From positions 1 to 39,115 of the forward strand of contig CAQRDK010000010.1 of the NCBI GenBank assembly GCA_948868795.1: a stretch of DNA of 39,115 bases, in the 5' to 3' direction. Position numbers and translations under genes: made by a program. Under the pieces are notes generated by a model. The model was not told where the DNA came from. It made no database searches and saw only the letters and a program-made list of their open reading frames with translations. This stretch comes from an uncultured Candidatus Saccharibacteria bacterium. Lineage in GTDB: Bacteria > Patescibacteriota > Saccharimonadia > Saccharimonadales > Saccharimonadaceae. The first letter of the stretch is position 1. Every line of letters begins with the position of its first letter. This document shows positions 1 through 7,754 of this stretch, piece after piece.

Positions 1-1374
1 CTGGTCGACGTAGCCGCCCCTAACGAAGTACAATGGAGAACTGGTCAACTTAGTCATACTAGCCGTATCACTATTAACAATAGAATACTTACTTAGCAAA
101 CCACCAAAAGAGCCAACCGCAGTGCTGTTCGATTCTGGCAACTTCCAGCCCTTCGGACAAATCGAACTCGTAGCCTGACCACTCGTAATCGAACCACCAG
201 TCCCAGCCGTAGCTGCATTCCATTGGTAGTGATTACCAACAATATAGTGCGCGTTCTCGTCTTTATTCTGAGTCGTCGGAGTATTATAAACTGTAAATTG
301 CGCAGTACATTGAGAAAGATCATTCTTAGCAGAACCGCAGTTATTCGACTCTGTCGGTTTGGTAATACGATAATTACCGAGACTCCAAGAGCGTGTTTCC
401 GTTTGCGAACCAGAGTTTACCGTGCTAGAAGTCGCCTGCGTTGCAGTCGTGAATCCTGGCGTCCAGTTGCTAGAAACATCCGTATCTGCCGGAGTCAAAG
501 CCTTAGAAGTCGAGAGATCAAGGTCCAAGTTCTGCGTCATCCAACATTTGCCATCTGCGAGCTTAGTGACCCAGTAATACTTGCCATCGCGAGTATCGCG
601 AAGCTGATCGGTTGTACCGGCCGCAACGCCAGCACACACGGAAGAAGTCATCTCCTGCATCGTGTCAATACCAAACTCATTACTCACCTCAAGCGGGCTA
701 GAAACCACACTCATCGTCACCGAGTTCGTGTAAGTTCCAGCTGGTTTATCGGCACCGATGTTAGCCGCGAAGCTAAGCATATAAGTCCGGGTCTCATCCT
801 TAATGCTTGTACTTGTATTTGAGTCCAAAGCCGTGCTACGCAGAGTTGCTGGCATTGCCTTATAGGAATCCTGGACGGTTGTTCCCTTCACGAAGGAATA
901 ACCCCAACGGTTGACCGGAAGATTAGCATAAGTTGTTGTTGAAGTTACGGAATCGATTACGTTCGAGCCGTTCTTCAGCTGTGAAGAGTTACTACCAACA
1001 TAGACCGAATACCCGCCCGAGTTCTGGACGCGAACAGTCGCCTTTACATCAACCTTCGCTTTAGCTCCAGTCGAATCGACCGGAGTAACTGTCCCGGTTG
1101 CAGCTGTCGGACTGAAGGAAATCGTCACCGTGGAATTAGTCGCAGCGAGAGGCATAATCCCATCGCCGTTTTCTTCGGTGTATTCTTCACCCTCACCATC
1201 AAAACCGCCGAATTCCTCGTCAGCACCTTCATTATTTATATCTTCGTCACCACCCTCTGCGTGCGCTCGCCCGGACGTCAACGGCGTCACCAGCGACACA
1301 AGCAACAGGGAGAGCAGACCAACGCATCCCGCCAGCCCAACACTAGCAGTATGCTGCTTTTTGTCTAGCGTCAT
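1..1374 (-). CDS. Secreted FISUMP-domain surface protein, C-terminus cut by window edge
   Basis: The reading frame is open from the ATG at 1374 to the window edge, giving 458 visible residues without a stop. The N-terminus has a basic stretch, a hydrophobic segment ending near AHA (residues ~12-39) and an acidic Glu/Asp/Gly linker, as in an exported protein. A Thr/Ser-rich extracellular part follows. From about residue 258 come motifs typical of the FISUMP domain (Fibrobacter succinogenes major paralogous domain, a C-type-lectin-like fold common in secreted Saccharibacteria proteins): YYWVTKLADGKCWMTQNLDL, then ICPKGWKLP, then SPLYFVRGGYV just before the edge. The final part of the fold, usually a YWSST-like block and an RCV-like end, is missing because the window ends. 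A good promoter lies at 1402-1430 and a GAGGAATAGG Shine-Dalgarno-like stretch precedes the ATG. Ligand and exact role are unknown. Confidence 0.75.
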   Translation of the reverse strand, partial: MTLDKKQHTASVGLAGCVGLLSLLLVSLVTPLTSGRAHAEGGDEDINNEGADEEFGGFDGEGEEYTEENGDGIMPLAATNSTVTISFSPTAATGTVTPVDSTGAKAKVDVKATVRVQNSGGYSVYVGSNSSQLKNGSNVIDSVTSTTTYANLPVNRWGYSFVKGTTVQDSYKAMPATLRSTALDSNTSTSIKDETRTYMLSFAANIGADKPAGTYTNSVTMSVVSSPLEVSNEFGIDTMQEMTSSVCAGVAAGTTDQLRDTRDGKYYWVTKLADGKCWMTQNLDLDLSTSKALTPADTDVSSNWTPGFTTATQATSSTVNSGSQTETRSWSLGNYRITKPTESNNCGSAKNDLSQCTAQFTVYNTPTTQNKDENAHYIVGNHYQWNAATAGTGGSITSGQATSSICPKGWKLPESNSTAVGSFGGLLSKYSIVNSDTASMTKLTSSPLYFVRGGYVDQ

Positions 1375-1401
1375 ACCTATTCCTCTTTTACTTATACATC
1401 C

Positions 1402-1430
1402 ATTATGCGCCAACATAAGCACAATGTCAA
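1402..1430 (-). promoter_or_regulatory. Sigma70-type promoter of the FISUMP gene
   Basis: On the - strand, TTGACA (1425-1430) is followed by a 17-nt spacer and CATAAT (1402-1407), about 28 nt upstream of the ATG at 1374. A T-run on the + strand just upstream gives an A-tract that could act as an UP element. Confidence 0.7.
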
Positions 1431-1500
1431 CATTTTTTTCGCCCGACTTGCCATAAACTTTTTCGCCACCCCAATAACTTTTTCCGCCTTCCCTCACAAA

Positions 1501-1548
1501 ACCGAACGCCCGCTCAAAACCCGAACAAGCCTCTTTCATTCCCGTTCC
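1501..1548. repeat. Degenerate CCGAACA motif pair upstream of the FISUMP promoter
   Basis: ACCGAACG (1501-1508), CCCGAACA (1520-1527) and a weaker CCCGTTCC (1541-1548) start 19 and 21 nt apart; another CCCGAACA is at 1687-1694. The same octamer with the same ~20-nt phase occurs five times at 16571-16657. The rest of 1431-1700 is C- and T-rich on the + strand with no gene that I can support. Confidence 0.4.
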
Positions 1549-1704
1549 TCGTCCACTTCTTTCTCAATCTTCTTGAGATAATCCCCTACCGCAACCGTTC
1601 TTTGACTTCCCGTCAAACTTATTCCACTTCCCGACTTGCCTTTTTGTCAACTTTCTGCCGTTCGTCTACAATCTTTCCCCCACTTTCCCGAACAAAAAGA
1701 ACTC

Positions 1705-1795
1705 TTGACTTTTCCGCTAAAGTTTGCTACAATAAAAGTACAGGGGCTGTATGCCTCACCCTCGGGAGCGCTACTTCGGGACCGCTCCCATTTTT
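1705..1795 (+). ncRNA. Short (~55 nt) transcript unit: promoter plus intrinsic terminator
   Basis: A consensus promoter, TTGACT (1705-1710), 17-nt spacer and TACAAT (1728-1733), is followed at once by an intrinsic terminator: the stem GGGAGCG (1764-1770) pairs with CGCTCCC (1783-1789) and TTTTT follows (1791-1795). The transcript would run from about 1740 to 1795. There is no coding sequence in it and no + strand gene beyond it, so it is either a small RNA or an antisense stop signal facing the end of the NYN gene. A near-identical arrangement lies at 38284-38365. Confidence 0.5.
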
Positions 1796-2426
1796 ATCTT
1801 TTAATTACATCCTGTATGTCACGTATATCAGTCAAATAGTAATTTGAGATTTTACCACGTAATGTTTTCAACCTAGTCGACAAAGTATTCTTGCGAAAAT
1901 CACGCACCGACGGCGTCGCCAAGACTGAAATCGAGACGTTCTCATTCCTAAGCGCATTACTAATCATCTCCGCATAATCCCCGTCACACGACACTAGAAT
2001 AATATGCGTCGGCCAACTTGCCTGATGCGCTACAGTTAATAGCTCCGTCGCCAGATAAACATCGACATTTGACTTCATTGCCCGGTGCGTGCGTGTAAAC
2101 TCGGCCGCCCATTTATGCTTACATTTCGGACACTTCACCTCACACTTCTCAATCTCAGAAGAATTATACGACTTTCGCTCCAACGGACAAATCACATATC
2201 CTTTTTGCCGCAAAAAATCAAACATGCGCTGCTTCTTCACGTCGCCCTTCGCAATCCCCTCATAATAACGCACGTCTTTCAAATTCGGATATTTTTGCCT
2301 AAAATATTCCAACAGCTTCGCAAAATCAATCATCAAATCCAGCGTCTTCAAACAAGCCGAGCGTATATTACTCACGTCAATATACACATAAGTTTCCAAA
2401 TCAGCCAACTTCACCTTCTCTGTCAT
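1794..2426 (-). CDS. NYN-domain (LabA/DUF88-like) putative ribonuclease
   Basis: This 210-aa protein has the PIN-like NYN layout: YVYIDVSNIR near residue 13 with the first catalytic-type Asp, NVDVYLATELL near residue 119 with further Asp residues, and VSCDGDYAEMI near residue 145 with the last acidic pair. These acidic residues bind metal in NYN/LabA nucleases. Between them sits a CPKCKHKW segment preceded by CEVKC, a possible zinc ribbon of the kind often inserted in LabA/DUF88 proteins. No membrane segment or signal is seen, so it is probably cytoplasmic and may cut RNA. The stop codon falls in the T-run of the convergent short RNA terminator at 1764-1795. Substrate unknown. Confidence 0.75.
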   Translation of the reverse strand: MTEKVKLADLETYVYIDVSNIRSACLKTLDLMIDFAKLLEYFRQKYPNLKDVRYYEGIAKGDVKKQRMFDFLRQKGYVICPLERKSYNSSEIEKCEVKCPKCKHKWAAEFTRTHRAMKSNVDVYLATELLTVAHQASWPTHIILVSCDGDYAEMISNALRNENVSISVLATPSVRDFRKNTLSTRLKTLRGKISNYYLTDIRDIQDVIKR

Positions 2427-2487
2427 TTCCCTATTCTATCACAGAAAGCTTACCCTGTGCAAAACTCTCCAAAAACTTAGAAAACCC

Positions 2488-2533
2488 TCGACACCAGAAA
2501 GCGTAAGTGCTACAATAGAATACAGAAAAAGGA
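2488..2533 (+). promoter_or_regulatory. Promoter and RBS of the Avd-like/RT operon
   Basis: TCGACA (2488-2493), 17-nt spacer, TACAAT (2511-2516) with the extended -10 context GTGCTACAAT. AAAAGGA at 2527-2533 is a Shine-Dalgarno-like site 11 nt before the ATG at 2545. Confidence 0.6.
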
Positions 2534-2544
2534 ATAAAACAAAA

Positions 2545-3450
2545 ATGGCCAAACAGGCTTCAATCAAGCCTCAAGACATCGAAAAATACGCCAACCTCAA
2601 TCTCCATGAGCTCGAGGAAGTAATTGAGAAACTCTCGAGCAGCGCTCACCCCTCCGCAAAAGCCGATCTTCGCGCCGCTCGTCAAGCCCTCAGCAACCGC
2701 CAGCGCGTCATCAAATCGAAAGTCATGGAGTTCGAACAGTTCAACGATCATCACCTTCTCTTTTTCGACTCCACTTCCGGATTTTCAAAACTCGCCGGCC
2801 ATTCTGTCCTCTTCTTTTCCATGACCATCGCCGACCGCATTCATTGGCGTTATTCCGTCAAAGTCGACACCGACCACTACTCCGTTTCCGAAGATGGGAC
2901 GATTTCTTTTCGCTCGCTCGAAGGCCTGAACGAGCTCCTCGCCGCAATCAATATCTTCCCTGACCCCGAGCGTAGCGACGCCGAGTTTCATTATTATAAA
3001 CTCGCCAAAGTCTACACCGAAGAACAAATCGCTAAACTCCGCGACAATTCCCAGCGCGACGCCGAGCGCATTTCCGCAATCATCCTCCCGAAATCTCCCC
3101 TTCCCCTTCTTTACGACGCCATCTCTCAAGTCGACCGCACAATATATTATCAGTTCAAACATATCTCCGACCAGCTCGCCCGCGAAACCGTCGGCCGTCG
3201 TATGATTATGGAGTCTTACGAACTCATGATTCAATACCTCGAATACGCTCGCGTCGACAACCCAAATCCGAACGCCAACCTCGCCAAAATGATCGAGCTC
3301 ACTCGCCGCCTTCGCGACGGCATGGCCTATGTCAACCGCCTCCAGCTCATGCATCATCGCGAAATCTGCCAAACCCTCGAAAACCTCGTCCTCATCGACC
3401 GCATCACCAGCAAGACCTACAGCAAAGCCGTTCAAGCCACTAAACGCTGA
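2545..3450 (+). CDS. RT-associated protein with C-terminal Avd-like helical domain
   Basis: This 301-aa protein is the first gene of the operon and its TGA overlaps the reverse transcriptase ATG (TGATG, 3448-3452), so translation is probably coupled. Residues ~1-60 are helical and charged; ~60-160 form a mixed segment, including GHSVLFFSMTIADRIHWRY, that I do not recognise. From ~195 the protein is all helical, and the stretch around NPNANLAKMIELTRRLRDGM, then HREICQTLENLVLIDRITSK, resembles the C-terminal helices of Avd/S23-type four-helix-bundle proteins that partner DGR reverse transcriptases. Known Avd proteins are ~110-130 aa, so this would be an N-terminally extended form. The Avd assignment is by pattern and position only; it could be another RT partner. 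Confidence 0.5.
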   Translation: MAKQASIKPQDIEKYANLNLHELEEVIEKLSSSAHPSAKADLRAARQALSNRQRVIKSKVMEFEQFNDHHLLFFDSTSGFSKLAGHSVLFFSMTIADRIHWRYSVKVDTDHYSVSEDGTISFRSLEGLNELLAAINIFPDPERSDAEFHYYKLAKVYTEEQIAKLRDNSQRDAERISAIILPKSPLPLLYDAISQVDRTIYYQFKHISDQLARETVGRRMIMESYELMIQYLEYARVDNPNPNANLAKMIELTRRLRDGMAYVNRLQLMHHREICQTLENLVLIDRITSKTYSKAVQATKR

Positions 3451-5081
3451 TGCTTGACCAGTATCCCAATCGCCCCGACGGTCTTTTCAACCCTCACGAA
3501 AACAACCCCGACCAAAAACTCGCCGACGAAGAGTTCGGCACTTTTCGTCATACTCGCTTTGAGGATTTTCTCCTGCGCGAACTCTGGCATGCCTACGATT
3601 GCGCCCGTAAGGGTAAACGCAAAACCGTCGACGAACATCGCTTCGAGCTCAACGACATGGAAAACTTAATCTATCTTCGCGATAGCATTATCCAACGCCG
3701 TTACAAACCCAGTCGCGGCGTTGCCTTCATCGTCCGCGACCCGGTCATCCGTGAAATCGTCGCCGCCCCTTTCCGCGATCGCGTCATTCACCATTTCCTT
3801 TATAACGTTTGTGCCGGCTGGTGGGACCGCCGCTTCATTATCGACTCCTATTCCTGCCGCGTCGGCAAAGGCACCCTCTTCGGCCAGCAACGCCTCGCCA
3901 CCCACATCCGCCGCGCCACCAAGAATCACACCCGCCCCGCTTTCGTCGTCAAGCTCGATATTCAAGGCTACTTCATGAGTCTCGACCACCGCAAACTTTA
4001 TGAACGTATTTGTTGGGGTCTCGACCGCCAATTCAAATATAACCCCGATACCACTCCCCACGTCCCACTCGACAACAAAGAATACTATCATAAAAACGGC
4101 ATCCGCTGCCACGCTTGCGACCGCGACCAACTCTACCAGACCGTCAAGTTCCTCTGGAAACAAATCATCCACGACGATCCCATGAAAAACATCATCATCC
4201 GCGGCCCGCGCTCCGACTGGCGCGACCTTCCCGTTTCGAAAAGCCTCTTCAACCAGCCCAAAGGCCGCGGCATCGTCATCGGCAACTTGACTAGCCAGCT
4301 CCTTTCCAATATTTTCCTCGACCAGCTCGACCGCTTCATCACCTTCGATCTTGGTTACAAGCATTACGGCCGCTATGTCGACGACTTTTTCATCATCGTC
4401 CCCTCCGAACAGCGCGAACAGCTCCTCCGCGACGTCAACGCTATCCAAAAATACCTCGAGCGCGAGCTAAACCTCACCCTTCACCCAAAAAAGCAATACC
4501 GCCAACCCGTCGACAAAGGTATCCCCTTCATCGGCACCGTCGTCTACCCTCGCTTCATCGTTCCTAGCCGTCGCTCCCGCCGCAAGGCTTTCGAAGCCGC
4601 CTACAAACTCTCCACCCGCGGCGAAGGCGACATCGACGGTTTCGTCTCCCGCATGGGCACGACGAAACACATCAACTCTCGCCGCTTCTTCAAAAAACTT
4701 TTCGACAGCTTCGGCTGGGAATACGACTGGCTCCCTGAAGAAGAATACCAAAAACAAAAAGCCACCGCTCGCAAAGCTCGCGCAGCCCTTCCTCGCAAAC
4801 CAACTCACACCAGCGACCCCGTCAGCTCTTCATTACAACACTCCTCCGCCACGACCAGCTCCATCCGCCGAACGCACGACACCTCCAATTCTCGCCGCGC
4901 TCGCCAAAAACAGCGTGCCGAAGCCAACCGCCCCATCCCCATTTCTTACAGCAGCCACCTTCCCGACCTCATCCCCGTCTTCACTCAAACTTCCCTTCTT
5001 CCTAGCGACCTCCTCCCTGATAATCTCCCTACCACGCCCTCCAAAAAAATCCCACCACTCCGCTCGCAAACCCTCCCATAG
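3450..5081 (+). CDS. Reverse transcriptase of the DGR-like group
   Basis: This 543-aa protein has the RT palm motifs: VVKLDIQGYF with Asp170 (motif A), GNLTSQ at 278-283 (motif 4, with the SQ that marks diversity-generating retroelement RTs rather than the QG of group II introns), and YVDD at 309-312 with both catalytic Asp residues, followed by LHPKK and GIPFIGTVV. A segment between motif A and GNLTSQ holds CHAC and SDWRDLP-SKSLF-type residues found in one large DGR-like subgroup. No group II maturase or HNH domain is seen. Residues ~450-543 are a low-complexity Ser/Thr/Arg/Pro tail, which makes it longer than the usual 350-400 aa. The upstream Avd-like gene fits a DGR. No template repeat or variable repeat was found in the window, so it could also be a stand-alone or defence RT. 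Confidence 0.8.
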   Translation: MLDQYPNRPDGLFNPHENNPDQKLADEEFGTFRHTRFEDFLLRELWHAYDCARKGKRKTVDEHRFELNDMENLIYLRDSIIQRRYKPSRGVAFIVRDPVIREIVAAPFRDRVIHHFLYNVCAGWWDRRFIIDSYSCRVGKGTLFGQQRLATHIRRATKNHTRPAFVVKLDIQGYFMSLDHRKLYERICWGLDRQFKYNPDTTPHVPLDNKEYYHKNGIRCHACDRDQLYQTVKFLWKQIIHDDPMKNIIIRGPRSDWRDLPVSKSLFNQPKGRGIVIGNLTSQLLSNIFLDQLDRFITFDLGYKHYGRYVDDFFIIVPSEQREQLLRDVNAIQKYLERELNLTLHPKKQYRQPVDKGIPFIGTVVYPRFIVPSRRSRRKAFEAAYKLSTRGEGDIDGFVSRMGTTKHINSRRFFKKLFDSFGWEYDWLPEEEYQKQKATARKARAALPRKPTHTSDPVSSSLQHSSATTSSIRRTHDTSNSRRARQKQRAEANRPIPISYSSHLPDLIPVFTQTSLLPSDLLPDNLPTTPSKKIPPLRSQTLP

Positions 5082-5141
5082 AACCCGCAAAGTCCCCGAC
5101 ACCCAAACTTCACTTTTCCCCGAAACTTAAAACACTTCTGC

Positions 5142-5171
5142 TTGGTAGTCGCTTGACAAATATGTTATAAT
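5142..5171 (+). promoter_or_regulatory. Promoter of the CdiA-CT-like gene, near-leaderless
   Basis: TATAAT (5166-5171) is preceded by TG in the extended -10 position (TGTTATAAT) and by TTGGTA (5142-5147) 18 nt upstream. The ATG at 5182 is only 10 nt after the -10, so the leader would be about 3-4 nt. The TTGACA at 5153-5158 is too close to this -10 to serve as its -35. Confidence 0.55.
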
Positions 5172-5181
5172 TGAACGCATC

Positions 5182-5574
5182 ATGAAACGCAAAGGCAAAA
5201 TAATTATACTCTCCGACCGTGCTCCCTGGCCTCATGAACTACGCGTCGCAGAAATACTCGCACAAGCCAATCATGTTGTCGAGTTTCTCCCAGAAGCGCC
5301 CATAAAAACCGCCGATATACTCCTAAATGGCACAAAGTTCGAAATCAAATCGCCCAAAACCGGCAAAATCAACACTTTCGAACATAATATAAAAAGAGCC
5401 CTCAAGCAGTCTAAAAATATCATTATCGATTTGTCGCGTATGGACGGCAGAAAAATCCCAGAACATCGCGCGATCGCCTTTTTAGCCGCAAAATGTCAAA
5501 AACATCCACAGATAAAACAACTCCTCGTAGTTACGAAGCAGAGAAGGATTATTGACATCAAAACGATGCTATGA
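5182..5574 (+). CDS. Stand-alone CdiA C-terminal-like (tRNA nuclease type) domain protein
   Basis: This 130-aa protein covers the nuclease domain seen at the C-terminus of some CdiA contact-dependent inhibition toxins (Burkholderia 1026b-like, PD-(D/E)xK fold). Visible signs are HELRVAEILAQ near residue 19, VEFLPE, then ADILLNGTKFEIKSPK (residues ~44-59) with the Asp and Glu-x-Lys of the metal site, and NIKRALKQSKNIIIDLSR (residues ~69-86). In toxins this fold cuts tRNA. Here there is no delivery module, signal peptide or obvious immunity gene. Related single-domain proteins also occur on mobile elements, so it may be a housekeeping or defence nuclease rather than a toxin. It has its own promoter and a strong terminator downstream. 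Confidence 0.65.
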   Translation: MKRKGKIIILSDRAPWPHELRVAEILAQANHVVEFLPEAPIKTADILLNGTKFEIKSPKTGKINTFEHNIKRALKQSKNIIIDLSRMDGRKIPEHRAIAFLAAKCQKHPQIKQLLVVTKQRRIIDIKTML

Positions 5575-5589
5575 TAACATAGAATTAAT

Positions 5590-5635
5590 GAAGTTTCGCA
5601 CGGAGCAGTATGTTCCTACCGCGAAACTTCTTTTT
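5590..5635. terminator. Bidirectional intrinsic terminator
   Basis: GAAGTTTCGC (5590-5599) pairs with GCGAAACTTC (5621-5630), followed by TTTTT (5631-5635). It ends the CdiA-CT-like gene; the TAA of the convergent FtsQ-like gene lies in the T-run. Confidence 0.8.
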
Positions 5636-6188
5636 ACTTATAATACGCCTTCCCCTCAATTCTCACATCCACATATTCCGGATGCAAATCCTTGTCCCGC
5701 AAATATTTTATCATCCGCACCGCATCCTCCGCCGTCACCGCCGCGTTTCTATCCATACTTACTTTAAAATAAGCCGCCTCGTCCGCCAAATCCACATACA
5801 ATTCCCGACTCGTCGCCGCCGGCAAAGTCACTTTCGTCACCGTATAGCCCAAAGCCTTAAAATCTTCCTCTAGCTGAACAATGTACTCCTTCATCCGCGA
5901 AGAAATCTGCCCCCGCCCGCTCTCATCTACGATCTCCGCCGTCACCTTTTTCTCTTCAATCTCATTCGTTTCATTACGCCTACCAAAGCCGACCAATTCC
6001 TTCGCCCCGAGATAAGTTAGCAAACCCAAAATCGCCAACATCAAGCACGCCGACACGACCGATCGCACTCGTTTCCGGCGCAGCTGCTTCCGCGCCTGCA
6101 TCCTCTCCGAATCCGACTCCGCCCGCTCTCGCTCCGCAACAATCGTCTGCCCCCGTTTCACCCCCTGCATCTTTCCTTGCCCACGCAT
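5634..6188 (-). CDS. ftsQ: FtsQ/DivIB-like division protein, short
   Basis: This 184-aa protein has a very basic cytoplasmic N-terminus (~45 residues), one membrane segment (VVSACLMLAILGLLTYLGA, residues ~44-62) and an extracytoplasmic domain. Its end, YVDVRIEGKAYYK, resembles the final strand of FtsQ/DivIB proteins. Position supports the call: it is the last gene of the dcw run, 54 nt after murG, where ftsQ commonly sits. FtsQ bridges early and late division proteins through a POTRA and a beta domain; here the outer part is only ~120 residues, shorter than the usual ~200, and a clear POTRA domain is not visible. The call rests mainly on topology, the C-terminal pattern and neighbours. Confidence 0.55.
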   Translation of the reverse strand: MRGQGKMQGVKRGQTIVAERERAESDSERMQARKQLRRKRVRSVVSACLMLAILGLLTYLGAKELVGFGRRNETNEIEEKKVTAEIVDESGRGQISSRMKEYIVQLEEDFKALGYTVTKVTLPAATSRELYVDLADEAAYFKVSMDRNAAVTAEDAVRMIKYLRDKDLHPEYVDVRIEGKAYYK

Positions 6189-6242
6189 CTTAACTTCCCG
6201 TTTCTTCTTCCGAAAACCTTAACCTTAAATCAAATCCCAACT

Positions 6243-7754
6243 TTACTTTCTCTTTGACTTTTTAATACTCTTTTTCTTCATTTTCTCTCGTTTTAGACGC
6301 AACTTCTCCTGCTCTGCCTTCATCTTTGCTAGCTCCTTTTCCGAAAACACCTTCATCTTCGCCAACTCTTTTTCAGAAAACGCCTGCGGACCCGCCACTT
6401 TATTAGCCTCCCCTTTTCCGACTTCCGCCACATCCGCTTCTCGCACCGTCGTATCCACCCCGTCGGCAATATCAATCAAAATCGTCGCCAATTTCCCCGC
6501 TGCGTCCGGCATCGCCTCCGCATGTAATTTCTTTGCCAACTCTTCCCGCTCCCGCGGCGCCCGAATCAAATGCCGCACCTCTTCAAGCAACAGCTTCGGA
6601 TCCTGTTGAATCTTCTCATCACCCACCATCAAAACCGCCCCGAGATCTCTCAGCTTTTCCGCATTCCGCAGCTGATGCGCTCCCGGCAACCTCTCAAACG
6701 GCACCAAAACCACCGCCTTCGACAATGCCGCGAGCTCCGCAATCGTCGTCGCCCCCGCCCGGCTCACCACCACATCCGCCGCCCCCATCAACTCATACAT
6801 CGCCGAATTAAACTCCCACATCCGGAACCCCGACTTCAACTTCGCTCGATCCCATTCCTCATATCTTTTCAAGTCGACCATGTTTTCATAATGCTTCCGC
6901 CCCGCGACCAGCCCCACATTCGTAAACTTCAACATCTCCGGCAAAATTTCCGTCATCGCCACATTAATATTCTCCGCCCCCTGGCTCCCGCCCGTCACCA
7001 CAACCAAAGTCTTCTCCGGATCAAATCCAAAACTCTTCTTCAGATTCCGCTGCTTCGTCTCATCCACTTCCTGGAACTCTGGTGCCACCGGAATCCCGAC
7101 TTGCACCACATTCCCGCCTTCCCCAAGCAACGGCGTCCCGTCCTTTTTCTTCAACTTCGACAAATCAAGGCCAGACCATCCCGTCGCAATCACCGTCGCA
7201 TGCTCCATCAAAACTCGATTCGCCAAACCCGGCACCGCATCCGACTCGTGCACGACGTATGGGATTTTTAACTTCCGTGCCACCATCCCCACCGGCAGCC
7301 CTACAAACCCGCCTTTCAAGAAAATCACATCCGGCCTTTTACTTGGCAACAGTAATCTCCAGAAACTCTGAATCAACCCGCCGATAAATCCAAAAAATCC
7401 CGCAATGTTCCCAAACACCAGATCCTTCAAAACCAATCGCCAATTCCGGAACCAATCCTTCCAGGTCCACCCCGCATACCGCCGAAACTTCCCCGCGCAA
7501 ACCTTCCGCACCCGAATATACGGCACCTTTTTGCCGCTTCCGAGGTCTTCCGAGCCCCACCGCACCCCAATTTCTGTTGTAATTTTTACAACATTTTTAT
7601 AATATTTTCGATCCGTCCAAAACTCGACTTGCGCACGCGGCTTTTTCTCTAAAAGCTCCCGCACCACCGCCACCGCCGGCGTAATATGTCCGCCCGAGCC
7701 GCCCCCGACCACCAAGATTTTCATTCCCTTCAACCGTTTATCGCCAGTTTTCAT
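6243..7754 (-). CDS. murG: MurG, lipid II synthase (GlcNAc transferase), with extension
   Basis: MurG adds GlcNAc from UDP-GlcNAc to undecaprenyl-PP-MurNAc-pentapeptide on the inner membrane face. The GT-B fold motifs are present: VGGGSGGHITPA at the N-terminus, KGGFVGLPVG, VTGGSQGAENIN, SRAGATTIAELAAL and HQLRNAE. At 503 aa it is far longer than the usual ~360. One insertion (residues ~65-145) is rich in Trp and hydrophobic residues and may deepen membrane contact. A C-terminal tail (~455-503) contains two copies of FSEKELAKMK and ends in Lys/Arg, possibly a coiled coil or nucleic-acid/lipid-binding tail. Its ATG overlaps the ftsW stop by 4 nt. An alternative start is the internal MKILVVGGG at residue 11. 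Confidence 0.95.
   Translation of the reverse strand: MKTGDKRLKGMKILVVGGGSGGHITPAVAVVRELLEKKPRAQVEFWTDRKYYKNVVKITTEIGVRWGSEDLGSGKKVPYIRVRKVCAGKFRRYAGWTWKDWFRNWRLVLKDLVFGNIAGFFGFIGGLIQSFWRLLLPSKRPDVIFLKGGFVGLPVGMVARKLKIPYVVHESDAVPGLANRVLMEHATVIATGWSGLDLSKLKKKDGTPLLGEGGNVVQVGIPVAPEFQEVDETKQRNLKKSFGFDPEKTLVVVTGGSQGAENINVAMTEILPEMLKFTNVGLVAGRKHYENMVDLKRYEEWDRAKLKSGFRMWEFNSAMYELMGAADVVVSRAGATTIAELAALSKAVVLVPFERLPGAHQLRNAEKLRDLGAVLMVGDEKIQQDPKLLLEEVRHLIRAPREREELAKKLHAEAMPDAAGKLATILIDIADGVDTTVREADVAEVGKGEANKVAGPQAFSEKELAKMKVFSEKELAKMKAEQEKLRLKREKMKKKSIKKSKRK
7575..7593. repeat. 19-bp palindrome TGTTGTAATTTTTACAACA inside murG
   Basis: This is a perfect inverted repeat (TGTTGTAA-TTT-TTACAACA) within murG codons. 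The identical 19-mer occurs downstream of parB at 33466-33484. Confidence 0.6.

Noticed and set aside
1375..5181. DGR template repeat near the RT
   Set aside because: I compared the spacers at 1375-1793, 2427-2544 and 5082-5181 by eye with the visible FISUMP sequence and found no 60-150 bp near-repeat; the variable end is outside the window.
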